Of a DNA stretch of 64,000 nucleotides, positions 41,785-49,912 are shown piece by piece. The stretch spans positions 806,001 to 870,000 of the forward strand of contig NZ_JAUSUZ010000001.1 of assembly GCF_030813715.1 (NCBI RefSeq), given 5' to 3'. This stretch comes from Catenuloplanes indicus (GTDB lineage Bacteria; Actinomycetota; Actinomycetes; Mycobacteriales; Micromonosporaceae). How positions within the stretch are numbered: position 1 is the first letter of the stretch; each line of letters starts with the position of its first letter. A program made the translations under genes and the position numbers. Under the pieces are notes generated by a model that was given only the letters and a program-made list of their open reading frames with translations, was not told the origin of the DNA and ran no database searches.

Positions 41785-42531
41785 TCAGGCAAGCCGGGGT
41801 ACGGCGGCGAGCAGCGCCCGCGTCTCCGGGTGAGCCGGGCCGGCGAGCAGGCCGGCGGCGTCCCGGTCCTCGACGATCCGGCCGTCGTGCATCACCACGA
41901 TCCGGTCGCAGAGCCTCGCCGCGACCGACAGATCGTGGGTGACCAGCAGCAGCGCGGTCCCGCGCCGCTCCGACAGCGTGCGCAGCGCGCCCGTCACCCG
42001 CGCCCGCAACGGCGGATCGAGCCCGCTGACCGGCTCGTCCGCGAGAATCAGCTGCGGTCCCGGGCTCCACGCCCGCGCGATCGCGACACGTTGCGCCTGA
42101 CCGCCGGAGAGGTCCCGCACGCGTGCGCCGTGCAGCTCGGCCGGGATCTCCACGCTCTCCAGCGCCACGCGCGTGTCACCGTCGTCGCCGCGCAGCCGCC
42201 GGGCGGGCTCGGCCACGATGTCCCGCACCCGGGCACGCGGGTCCAGTGTGGACGCGGGATCCTGCGGTACGTACTGCACGATCCGCCGGAACCACCGCAG
42301 CCGCCGCACCGGACCGGGCGCGACCGGGCGGCCGGCACACCGCACCACGCCGGACTCCACCGCCTCCAGCGCGAGCAGTGCCCGCACCAGCGTGGACTTT
42401 CCGGAACCCGACCGGCCGACCAGCGCGACCCGCTCGCCGGCCGCGACGCTCAGGCCGACGCCGCGCAGCACCGGCCGCGGCCGGCCCGGATAGGTGTGGA
42501 CCAGGTCCGCACACTCCAGCACCGCGGTCAT
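41785..42531 (-). CDS. ABC ATPase, DppF/OppF-type
   Basis: A 248-residue ATPase. Walker A is GRSGSGKST, the Q-loop is VQYVPQDPASTLDP, the signature is DLSGGQAQRVAIA, Walker B is LILADEPVSGLD and the switch is VTHDLS. The VPQDP(A/Y)S(S/T)L phrase is typical of Opp/Dpp/Nik ATPases. It is the second ATPase of the importer. It starts at ATG 42531 and is separated from the first ATPase gene by an unusual 244-base low-complexity gap. Confidence 0.9.
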   Translation of the reverse strand: MTAVLECADLVHTYPGRPRPVLRGVGLSVAAGERVALVGRSGSGKSTLVRALLALEAVESGVVRCAGRPVAPGPVRRLRWFRRIVQYVPQDPASTLDPRARVRDIVAEPARRLRGDDGDTRVALESVEIPAELHGARVRDLSGGQAQRVAIARAWSPGPQLILADEPVSGLDPPLRARVTGALRTLSERRGTALLLVTHDLSVAARLCDRIVVMHDGRIVEDRDAAGLLAGPAHPETRALLAAVPRLA

Positions 42532-42775
42532 CGCCCGCTCACCGTGGCCGTCCCGGCCGGCCACACGGGCCACGCGATCGGCACACCGTCCACGCACCGG
42601 CCACCGGCGACGGCGGCTCGCCACCGCGCGACGATCACCGTGCTTGCCGGAGCAGCCGGAGCAGCCGGGGCCGCGGGGATCGCGCGTCGCGCCGTGGCCC
42701 GGCGAACCGGGGACGCCGGGATCGCGTGCCGCACCGCGACGGGAACACCCGGGGCTGCCGGGTTCGCGCGCCCGG
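42532..42775. repeat. Low-complexity insertion between the two ATPase genes
   Basis: 244 bases without a credible gene inside an otherwise tightly packed operon. It holds degenerate units of about 35 bases built on CCGGGGxCGCxGGGATCGCGxG, seen three times between about 42,665 and 42,775, plus CCGGAGCAG triplicates. It may be a relic or an expanded repeat. It should not stop transcription unless it forms a hairpin. Confidence 0.45.
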
Positions 42776-43639
42776 TCACAGCGTGGCCGCCCGGGCGTGC
42801 CGGACCAGCTCGCGGGTGTGCGGGTGGCGGGGTGCGCCGAGCACGGTGGGCAGCGGGCCGTCCTCGGCCACGATGCCGTCGTGCATGACCACGACGCGGG
42901 TGCAGAGCGCGGCCGCGACGGCGAGATCGTGGGTGATGAACAGCAGCGCCGGCTGGCCGGGGCCGCCGGTCCGGTCGCGCAGCAGCTCGACGATCGCGGC
43001 CTGCGTGATCACGTCGAGTGCGGTGGTCGGCTCGTCCGCGACGATGAGCGGCGGCCGGGCGGCGAGCGCCACGGCCAGGCAGACCCGCTGGCGCTGACCG
43101 CCGGAGAGCTCCCCCGGGTACCGGTCCGCCGTGTCCGCCGGCAGCCCGACCGCGTCCAGCAGCTCCGCCACCAGCGCGCGGACATCGTGGCCACCGCGCA
43201 CCGGCATCCCGGCCAGGCTCCGCGTGAATCGGCCCCGGCGCACCGGCGTCTCGGCGGCGGGCCGGAGCCCGTGCCCCGCCGTCTCGGGCGTGGTGCGGGA
43301 GGCGCGGAGAGGCAGGGCGATCTGGGCGCCTACGGGGATCAACGGGTGCAGCGCCAGTGCGGAGTCCTGGAGGACGGCGGCGGCGCGGCAGACCGGCAGG
43401 CGGACGGCCGCGGGGGTGTCGAGGACCTCATGGCCGGCGATGCGGAGGCTGCCGGTGGCGTGCAGGCCGCTCGGCAGCGCACCGAGGATCGCACGGGCCG
43501 TGAGGCTCTTGCCGGAACCGGACGCGCCGACGATCGCGACGCGCTCGCCCGCTGCGCAAGCCAGATCGACACCGGGGACGAGGGCACGGCCGCGCCGGTG
43601 CACGGCCAGCCCGGCTACGGCCAGCACCCGCTCACCCAC
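42776..43639 (-). CDS. ABC ATPase, DppD/OppD-type
   Basis: A 287-residue ATPase and first gene of the operon. It starts at GTG 43639 with GGGAGGG upstream. Walker A is GASGSGKSL, the Q-loop is AAVLQDSALALHPLIPVG, the signature is ELSGGQRQRVCLA, Walker B is LIVADEPTTALD and the switch is ITHDLA. An insertion of ~35 residues (~115-150, Arg/Pro-rich) between the Q-loop and the signature is not typical. The adjoining palindrome at 43656-43674 should control the whole importer. Confidence 0.9.
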   Translation of the reverse strand: MGERVLAVAGLAVHRRGRALVPGVDLACAAGERVAIVGASGSGKSLTARAILGALPSGLHATGSLRIAGHEVLDTPAAVRLPVCRAAAVLQDSALALHPLIPVGAQIALPLRASRTTPETAGHGLRPAAETPVRRGRFTRSLAGMPVRGGHDVRALVAELLDAVGLPADTADRYPGELSGGQRQRVCLAVALAARPPLIVADEPTTALDVITQAAIVELLRDRTGGPGQPALLFITHDLAVAAALCTRVVVMHDGIVAEDGPLPTVLGAPRHPHTRELVRHARAATL

Positions 43640-43655
43640 GATTCACCCTCCCGGA

Positions 43656-43674
43656 AACGAAAACAGTTTTCGTT
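43656..43674. promoter_or_regulatory. Perfect 19-bp palindrome upstream of importer (Zur- or LacI-like)
   Basis: AACGAAAAC-A-GTTTTCGTT is perfectly symmetric, with its centre 26 bases upstream of the importer's GTG. The GAAAAC-N-GTTTTC core resembles actinobacterial Zur boxes (TGAAAA-type arms). It also resembles LacI-type CGAAA-N-TTTCG sites. Its position between promoter and start suggests repression. Confidence 0.75.
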
Positions 43675-44117
43675 ACGGGTGGCGACTGTACCGGCTGGTT
43701 CCGCTCGGTCCAACCCGGGGTCGGCGCGAGGAGACACCCGCGACCAGCAGACCCGCGCGAGCGCGCTCACCACGACGGCACTGATCAGTGGCAGCACACC
43801 CCGTCACCGATCACCGAGGCCGGCGCACGGCGCCCCCTGGACACACCGGCGGCCGCGATCGCCGCCACGATCGAAGATCCGGCCCGGGGCGGATCCGGCT
43901 TTCGGCACGCGATGCCGGTCAGCCGCGGACCTCGTCCCGGACGAACGCGCAGGAGCTCCGGCTGGTGCCACGATCGCCGAGTGCCGATTCCCGTTCCACA
44001 GTAGAGCGACCGGCCTGACCATTCGTCGAGTTGCCGATTCCCCAGCGTGATCGTTTAGTCGGCCCGGCGCGGGGAATTCGACGCGCGACCTGCGCAAACG
44101 TTACTGAAGGAGTAGCG
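43675..44117. other. Divergent intergenic region
   Basis: About 440 bases with no credible gene between the importer and the diiron-protein gene. TGCCGATTCCC occurs at 43,980 and again at 44,031 as a direct repeat, and the A/T-richer stretch 43,990-44,060 probably includes the promoter of the rightward gene. Confidence 0.4.
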
Positions 44118-45128
44118 ATGAAGCTGCCGATCCCCCGCGGCCCGCTCAGTGAGCACCTGGTCGACGCGCTCGCGCGCGACCCGCATGACCTGGGCATGCC
44201 GCCGGTGCCGGACACGGTCGCGTTCACCGACGAGGACGCGCAGCTGGCCCTGTTCATCGCGTACGAGCTGCACTTCCGCGGCTGGGACGGGGTGGACGAG
44301 CGCTGGGAGTGGGAGCCGTCGCTGCTGCGGTTGCGGGCCGCGCTGGAGGCGCCGTTCGAGCGCGCGCTGCGCGACCTGGCCGGCCCGCTGCCGGACGCCG
44401 CGCCGTCCGAGGTCGCGCACGCGCTGACCGGCGTGGTCAACGCGGACGACGGGCCGTCGCTGGCCAAGCATCTGCAGAAGGGGTCGAGCCTGGCGGAGTT
44501 CCGCGAGTTCGTGGCGCATCGCGCGGTCTATCACCTGCGCGAGGCCGATCCGCACAGCTTCGCGATCCCGCGGCTGGGCGGGCGGGCCAAGGCCGCGCTG
44601 ATCGAGATCCAGGCCGACGAGTACGGGCAGGGGCGCGCGGAGCGCATGCACGCCACGCTGTTCGCGAACACGATGACCGCGCTCGGGCTGGACACCACCT
44701 ACGGCGCGTACGTCGACGCCGCACCCGCGGCCACGCTCGCCACGAACAACACGATGTCGCTGTTCGGCCTGCACCGGCGGTTGCGCGGCGCGATCATCGG
44801 GCACCTGGCCGCGTTCGAGATGACCTCGTCACTGCCCAACCGACGGTACGGCAACGGGCTGCGCCGCCTCGGCTTCGGCCCGGAGGCCACGTTCTTCTAC
44901 GACGAGCACGTGGAGGCGGACGCGGTGCACGAACAGATCGCGGCGACCGACCTGGCCGGCGGCTTCTGCGCGGCCGAGCCGCAGCTGACCGGTGACGTGC
45001 TGTTCGGCGCAGCGGCCTGCCTGGCGGTGGACGCGGTGTGGGCCGGTCACCTGCTGGACGCGTGGGCGGAGGGCCGCAGCTCCCTCCGCCCCGGCGCCGT
45101 CAGTGCTCCCGGCCTGTTCCTGCCGTGA
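44118..45128 (+). CDS. Iron-containing redox enzyme (heme-oxygenase-like diiron protein)
   Basis: A 336-residue all-helical protein starting at ATG after GAAGGAG. It shows the heme-oxygenase-like metal-binding pattern: AYELHFRGWDGVDERWEWEP, FVAHRAVYHLREADPHSFAIPRL, the glutamate-rich EIQADEYGQGRAERMHATLF, and YDEHVEADAVHEQIAATDLA near the C-terminus, offering Glu/His/Asp ligands for two irons. Members of this superfamily perform oxygen-dependent oxidations of small substrates. The substrate here is unknown. Its 3' end overlaps the convergent CDGSH gene by 29 bases, a layout suggesting the two function together. Confidence 0.82.
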   Translation: MKLPIPRGPLSEHLVDALARDPHDLGMPPVPDTVAFTDEDAQLALFIAYELHFRGWDGVDERWEWEPSLLRLRAALEAPFERALRDLAGPLPDAAPSEVAHALTGVVNADDGPSLAKHLQKGSSLAEFREFVAHRAVYHLREADPHSFAIPRLGGRAKAALIEIQADEYGQGRAERMHATLFANTMTALGLDTTYGAYVDAAPAATLATNNTMSLFGLHRRLRGAIIGHLAAFEMTSSLPNRRYGNGLRRLGFGPEATFFYDEHVEADAVHEQIAATDLAGGFCAAEPQLTGDVLFGAAACLAVDAVWAGHLLDAWAEGRSSLRPGAVSAPGLFLP

Positions 45129-45312
45129 AGCCGACCACCTTGTGCGTACCGTCGCAGAAGGGTTTGACCGCGGAGCGGCCGCAGCGGCACAGCGCCACCG
45201 TGGACCGGCCCGCGTCGATCGGCTCGCCGTCCGGCGTCACCAGCTCGAAGTCGCCGCGCACCAGCAGCGGCCCGTCCTCGTAGGGCGTGATCCGCGCCTT
45301 GTGATCCGTCAT
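45100..45312 (-). CDS. CDGSH iron-sulphur protein
   Basis: A 70-residue protein with C42-x-C44-x8-C53-x3-H57 in LCRCGRSAVKPFCDGTH, the [2Fe-2S]-binding CDGSH signature. The N-terminal part (ITPYEDGPLLVRGDFEL) is typical of small bacterial CDGSH proteins. It probably transfers electrons or a cluster. The convergent diiron enzyme gene overlaps its 3' end and may be its redox partner. Confidence 0.92.
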   Translation of the reverse strand: MTDHKARITPYEDGPLLVRGDFELVTPDGEPIDAGRSTVALCRCGRSAVKPFCDGTHKVVGFTAGTGREH

Positions 45313-45350
45313 GATCGCCCGGTTTCCCCGGCGTCATCAGCGCAAACCCG

Positions 45351-46253
45351 TCAGGCCGCCTGGAGGGAGCGCTTGGCCAGCCCGATGCTGTAGCCGTCGA
45401 TCACCGAGATCGGCGGCGCGGCCGGGTCGGTGGCGGCACCCAGCGTGACGAACAGCGGCGTGAAGTGCTCGACCGTGGGGTGCGCGTACGGCATGCCGGG
45501 CGCCCGGTCGCGGAACGCGGCGAGCGTGTCGACGTCGCCGCGGCCGAGCGCCTCGGCCGCCCAGGTGTCGAAGTCGGCCGACCAGCCGGGCACCGCGTCC
45601 GGCCGGTTCCAGTCGACGAACGGCAGGCCGTGCGTCATGTAGCCGGAGCCGATCACCAGGACACCGGACTCGCGCAGCGTGCGCAGCCGGCGGCCGAGGT
45701 CCATCAGGCGGTCCGGGTCGTGCGTGGGCATGCTCAGTTGCAGCACCGGAATGTCCGCCTCCGGGTACATGATCTTCAGCGGCACCCAGGCGCCGTGGTC
45801 CAGCCCGCGGCCGCGGTGCTCGTGCACCGGCTCGGTGTCCGGCATCAGCCCGGCGACCGCATGCGCCAGGCGCTCGGCGGACGGCGTGTCGTAGCGCATC
45901 CGGTAGTACATCGGGTGGAAGCCGCCGAAGTCGTACACCAGCTCGGTGGCCTGCGTGCTGCTCACGCTGAGCGGCGCCGACTCCCAGTGCGCGGAGACGA
46001 TCACGACGCCGTTCGGGCGGGGCAGCGCACGCGCCCAGTCGTGCAGCTGGGTCATCCACTCGGTCATCTCGAACAGCATCGGCGCACCGTGGCTGATGTA
46101 CAGGCTGGGCAGCGGGCCGTCCGCCTCGGTCCAGCCGCGGTGCGCCGCCGCACCTCCCAGCGAGGCGGCGCGGCGCAGGTGCGCGGCGAACGGATGCCCC
46201 GCGGGGATGCGGGCGTCGGCTGCCGCGGTCTTGCCGAGCGGTGCGGATGCCAT
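45351..46253 (-). CDS. DODA-type class III extradiol dioxygenase
   Basis: A 300-residue LigB/4,5-DOPA dioxygenase-type protein. Iron ligands are expected in LYISHGAPM, VSAHWESAPL and GLDHGAWVPLKIMYP, with the conserved GSGYMTHGLP following. An N-terminal extension of ~45 residues precedes the catalytic core. Such enzymes cleave catechol-like rings using Fe(II) and oxygen. The true substrate is not evident. The ATG at 46253 has AAGGAG, and the promoter is clamped between two operators. No MarR/HxlR-type regulator gene, the usual neighbour, is present nearby. Confidence 0.87.
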   Translation of the reverse strand: MASAPLGKTAAADARIPAGHPFAAHLRRAASLGGAAAHRGWTEADGPLPSLYISHGAPMLFEMTEWMTQLHDWARALPRPNGVVIVSAHWESAPLSVSSTQATELVYDFGGFHPMYYRMRYDTPSAERLAHAVAGLMPDTEPVHEHRGRGLDHGAWVPLKIMYPEADIPVLQLSMPTHDPDRLMDLGRRLRTLRESGVLVIGSGYMTHGLPFVDWNRPDAVPGWSADFDTWAAEALGRGDVDTLAAFRDRAPGMPYAHPTVEHFTPLFVTLGAATDPAAPPISVIDGYSIGLAKRSLQAA

Positions 46254-46266
46254 TGCGAACTCCTTA

Positions 46267-46315
46267 GTTGTACCTACAACCTGAAGCCTAGCGATGAGAA
46301 GTTGTAGCGTCAACT
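46267..46315 (-). promoter_or_regulatory. Dioxygenase promoter flanked by two GTTGTA/TACAAC operators
   Basis: On the minus strand TTGACG (46308-46313), a 17-base spacer and TAGGCT (46285-46290) form a consensus promoter. GTTGTA-CC-TACAAC (46267-46280) is a perfect palindrome covering the start of transcription. AGTTG-TAGCGT-CAACT (46300-46315) overlaps the -35. Centres are 34 bases apart. The pattern is that of a MarR/HxlR-type repressor. Confidence 0.85.
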
Positions 46316-46585
46316 AGATGCGCCGGGTACTTGCCTCATGACTATCAGCAACAACTCGGATCGGCCGTTCGGCCAGCACTCCGCTCCGCTTAGCCCGTAA
46401 ATATCTGCATATTCCGTACGATGACGTGGTTTAGCGGTTGAACTATCGCTCAGGCATGACTGGTAGTCAGCTGTCAAGAACCTGTGTATGTGCCCCGGTT
46501 GGCCTATGTTTTGCCACCGGTCGACCGGTCGGACTCCGCCCGCCGCATCAGGCGCGCACGCCGGTGTCAGAAGGATTCGGGGTAC
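46316..46585. promoter_or_regulatory. A/T-richer promoter region of the SGNH hydrolase
   Basis: 270 non-coding bases, visibly lower in GC than their surroundings. It contains TGACT-GGT-AGTCA near 46,457 and the perfect 14-bp palindrome ACCGGTCGACCGGT (46516-46529). An ATG near 46484 extends the SGNH frame, but the signal peptide begins at 46586. Confidence 0.45.
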
Positions 46586-49477
46586 ATGAAAGACGCCATC
46601 CCACGTCGCCGGCGCAGCCACCGCCGGGCCCTCCTCGCCGCCGCGGCGGCCTCGGTGCTGATCGCCGGCTTCGCCGTCCCGCAGGTCGCCAACGCGGCCG
46701 AGCCGGTACGGGTACCGCTGGACACCGTGCCGGCCAGCGACATCCAAGCCTCGTTCGGCACCCTTCGCGACGACCTGCCGAGCGTCAACGGCGTCGTCGC
46801 GGCGAACGGCGCGCTCTACACGGGCGTCGGCTCGCAGATCATGCGGATGGACCCGAAGACCGGCGCCACCACACCGATTGCGGGCGCGGCCGGCCAGAGC
46901 GGCTGCGCGGACGCCACGAACGGCGCCGGCGCCCGGTTCGGCCTGTATGACAATGTCTACACCTGGAACGGCAGTTTCCCGACGCCGATCGGCTTCGACG
47001 GGCGGCTGCTCTACGTGCGCGACGACCTGTGCGGCATCCGGTCCGTGGACCCGGTCACCGGCGCCACCACCACGCTGACCGGGCTGCCGATCAAGGAGCA
47101 CTCCACCACGCCCTGGCGGGCGACGGTTGCGGGCGGCACCATGTACATCCTCGACAACCCGGAGGATGCCCCGTACAAGCTGTACCAGCGGGATCTGGCC
47201 ACCGGCGTCACCACGGTGCTCACCGACAAGATCCCGACGCTGCCGGCACCCGGACCGACCGAGCCCTACTACAGCGACGAGTTCATCGGCACCATCGTGG
47301 CCGACGAGGAGGCCGTCTGGCTGTGGGGAGTGCGCCTCTACCGGGTCGACCGGAAGACCGGCGAGATCACCAGCCGGCAGTTCCCGTTCAACGCGCGGCC
47401 ACTGGCCACGTACCGGGGCAACGCGCCGCAGCACGACGGGCACATCACCGTCGTCGGCGACTGGTTCTACTTCGCGGTGCAGGACAACCAGGACTTCCCG
47501 TCCCTGGCCCGGCTGAACAAGAACACCGGCGAGGAGCAGTGGCTGGTCGGCCGGGACGCCGAGCCGCTCGGCCTCCACGACGACGCCGGCGGCTGGCTCT
47601 CCGAGATCACCGGCGTCACCTCGGACGGCACGCGCGTCTACGTCGCCCAGGACATCACCAGCGGCCCGGCCATCGTGCACACCGTCGACCTGGTCCGCGT
47701 GCCGGCGGCCCCGCCGACGACGGCCGAGCCCGAACCCACGACCGAGCCGGCCCCGGAACCCACCCCCGTCCAGCTGCGCGACGAGTACATCGCACTCGGC
47801 GACTCGTACTCCTCCGGATTCGGCATGGGTGACTACGACTGGGCCACCCACCCGGACACGTGGGGCACGGACAACGACTGTCAGCGGTCGTCCCTGGCCT
47901 ACAGCCGGTGGGTCGCGCTCGACTTCGATCTGCACAGGAAGGCACGAGCCTGCCAGGGCGGCGTGACCGACGACTTCTTCGTGAGCCGCGACCGCCGCGA
48001 GGGCGCCCCGTGGGGTGAGCTCCCGCAGCTCGACCACCTCAGCGAGCGGACCGCCCTGGTCACCATGACCATCGGCGGCAACGACTCCGGATTCTCGGAC
48101 ATCTACCTGAACTGCATGATCGACACCTCCTGCCACACGCGGGACAACATCAGAAAGTCGCTCGCCGACGCTTTCGCCCGCCTGGACGGCGCGACCGGGA
48201 CGGACAGCATCCACTCGTACGCGCAGATCTTCGACGAGACCCTGCGGCGGGCGCCCTACGCACAGCGCGTCATCGTCGGATATCCGGCCTTCTTCCCGAG
48301 CAACCCCGGCACCGGCATCATCGACGGCCGCTGCGAGGGCATCAGCACCTCCACCCAGGTCTGGATCCGGGAGAAGACGCTCCAGCTGAACGCGATCATC
48401 AAGCGCAACGCCGAGTCGCACGGTTTCCGCTACGTCGACCCGAACCCGCGCTTCGCCGGCCACGAGTTCTGCGGCGGCAGCGACGAATGGTTCTACGGCG
48501 TACTCCACCCGGGCAAGGTGCACCCCACGCTCACCGGGCATCTGGCCATCGCCGACGCGATCAAGGACCGGCTGTCGAACGAGACCCGCCCCGGGTACGT
48601 CGTCCACCCGGAGGAGACCGTCAAGACCACCACCACGGTGCCGGCGGGGCTGCAGTCGCTGCACGCCGACATCGAGTGGCCGGGCAGCGACATCCAGCTG
48701 ACGCTGACGTCCCCGTCCGGGGTCGTCTACAGCCGCACCGCGCGGCCCGGCGGCGCGACCGGCGCGTTCGGGCCGACCTGGGACCGGCTGGACGTGCCGA
48801 ACCCGGAGGCCGGCGTCTGGACGGTCTCGATGTTCGGCGCGGACGTCGACCCGCAGGGCGAGCAGGCGCTGCTCAACGTCGTCCCGGTGGAGAAGCCGAA
48901 CAAGGCTCCGGCCGGCGGCTTCGACATGACGCTGTCGAACGGCACGCTCACGCTGGACGGCTCGGCCGCGAAGGACAGCGACGGCACGATCAAGGACCAC
49001 GAGTGGTACGTCGAGTACGCCGACGGCACCGGCGTCCGCGCCACCGGGAAGAAGGCGACTGTCACGGTCACGCCGGGCGCCGGGTTCACGGTCACCCAGG
49101 TGGTCCGGGACGACGACGCGTCCACCGCGTTCACCACGAAGACGGTGGCCGGTGCGCGGGTCGACGTGAAGCCGTTCCTGGCGGACAACACGATCCACGC
49201 GAAGGCGCCGGGCGTCACCCCGATCGCGATCATCTCGACCGCTGAGCTCGACGCCACGAAGATCGACCTGTCGTCGCTGCGGGTCGGCCCGGCCGCCGCG
49301 CGGTCCTACGTCGCGGTGCAGGTGGACCTGAACGCCGACCGCAAGCCGGACCTGCTGATCTACCCGGACACCAGCGCGATGGGGCTCAAGCCCGGTGACA
49401 CGTCGCTCACGGTGACCGGCCGTACCAAGGCCGGCGCCTGGTTCACCGGTGCCGACCGGGTCCGGGTCCTGAAGTAG
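46586..49477 (+). CDS. Secreted SGNH/GDSL hydrolase with N-terminal propeller
   Basis: A 963-residue secreted protein. It begins with a twin-basic signal peptide (MKDAIPRRRRSHRRALL, then a hydrophobic core ending ANAAE). Residues ~45-375 are an NHL-like propeller (VDPVTGATTTLTG, LYRVDRKTGEITS repeats), followed by a Pro/Glu/Thr linker. The SGNH domain at ~395-680 has Ser407 in ALGDSYSSG, Asn499 in GGND and His646 in VHPT. The C-terminal ~280 residues contain a P-domain-like region, a PKD-like region and a final beta domain. It is likely an extracellular esterase or lipase. Joining the propeller to the hydrolase is unusual. The four-Arg n-region could also direct Tat export. Confidence 0.87.
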   Translation: MKDAIPRRRRSHRRALLAAAAASVLIAGFAVPQVANAAEPVRVPLDTVPASDIQASFGTLRDDLPSVNGVVAANGALYTGVGSQIMRMDPKTGATTPIAGAAGQSGCADATNGAGARFGLYDNVYTWNGSFPTPIGFDGRLLYVRDDLCGIRSVDPVTGATTTLTGLPIKEHSTTPWRATVAGGTMYILDNPEDAPYKLYQRDLATGVTTVLTDKIPTLPAPGPTEPYYSDEFIGTIVADEEAVWLWGVRLYRVDRKTGEITSRQFPFNARPLATYRGNAPQHDGHITVVGDWFYFAVQDNQDFPSLARLNKNTGEEQWLVGRDAEPLGLHDDAGGWLSEITGVTSDGTRVYVAQDITSGPAIVHTVDLVRVPAAPPTTAEPEPTTEPAPEPTPVQLRDEYIALGDSYSSGFGMGDYDWATHPDTWGTDNDCQRSSLAYSRWVALDFDLHRKARACQGGVTDDFFVSRDRREGAPWGELPQLDHLSERTALVTMTIGGNDSGFSDIYLNCMIDTSCHTRDNIRKSLADAFARLDGATGTDSIHSYAQIFDETLRRAPYAQRVIVGYPAFFPSNPGTGIIDGRCEGISTSTQVWIREKTLQLNAIIKRNAESHGFRYVDPNPRFAGHEFCGGSDEWFYGVLHPGKVHPTLTGHLAIADAIKDRLSNETRPGYVVHPEETVKTTTTVPAGLQSLHADIEWPGSDIQLTLTSPSGVVYSRTARPGGATGAFGPTWDRLDVPNPEAGVWTVSMFGADVDPQGEQALLNVVPVEKPNKAPAGGFDMTLSNGTLTLDGSAAKDSDGTIKDHEWYVEYADGTGVRATGKKATVTVTPGAGFTVTQVVRDDDASTAFTTKTVAGARVDVKPFLADNTIHAKAPGVTPIAIISTAELDATKIDLSSLRVGPAAARSYVAVQVDLNADRKPDLLIYPDTSAMGLKPGDTSLTVTGRTKAGAWFTGADRVRVLK

Positions 49478-49491
49478 TCCGTCACCGCATC

Positions 49492-49523
49492 ACCGGCCCC
49501 GGGCACACGAGTCCGGGGCCGGT
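49492..49523 (+). terminator. Terminator after the SGNH hydrolase
   Basis: ACCGGCCCCGG (49492-49502) pairs with CCGGGGCCGGT (49513-49523) across a 10-base loop, a perfect 11-bp stem 15 bases after the stop. Confidence 0.85.
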
Positions 49524-49528
49524 TCGCG

Positions 49529-49867
49529 TCAGGCGGCGAGCTGCGGCATGCGCTCGTGCCAGGCCTCGCGGACGGCGGCGGGCAGGTGCAGGTGCGGCCA
49601 CATCCGGCCGAGGAGCTCCCTGTTCACCAGGTCGCAGAGCTCTCCCGTACCCGCGGCATGGGTCAATATGTGCTGGTAGGCGCTTCGCACCTGGGCCGGG
49701 TCGGCCAAATCGTAGCGGCGGGTGCTGCGGTGCCCCGGCGCCATGTGATGCGGCAGTTCGAGCACGCCGAGCCGCTGTCCGTGCAGGTCGCCGAGGCAGG
49801 AGGGCACCGGGGCGCGACGGTCGGCGCCCCTGCCCCGGCCGTCGCGCGTGACGAGAAGCTGAGTCAT
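49529..49867 (-). CDS. Hypothetical protein
   Basis: A 112-residue soluble protein starting at ATG 49867 (MTQLLVTRDGRGRG). Conserved-looking features are LGDLHGQRLGVLELPHHMAPG, the basic RSTRRYDLADPAQVRSAYQHIL and a WPHLHLPAAVREAWHERMP tail. The layout (short beta region then helices) does not match a family I can name. Codon usage and an ATG with moderate ribosome-binding sequence support a real gene. It follows the RelA/SpoT gene on the same strand by 45 bases and may be co-transcribed with it. Confidence 0.6.
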   Translation of the reverse strand: MTQLLVTRDGRGRGADRRAPVPSCLGDLHGQRLGVLELPHHMAPGHRSTRRYDLADPAQVRSAYQHILTHAAGTGELCDLVNRELLGRMWPHLHLPAAVREAWHERMPQLAA

Positions 49868-49912
49868 GCCCCTCACCGTAGGAGCTTCCGGGTGCGGCGT
49901 CCCCGATACCGC

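Noticed and set aside
42660-42775. Possible small gene in the spacer between importer ATPases
   Set aside because: The minus frame opening at 42779 is Ala/Pro/Arg low complexity without a ribosome-binding site, and its repeats explain the open frame.
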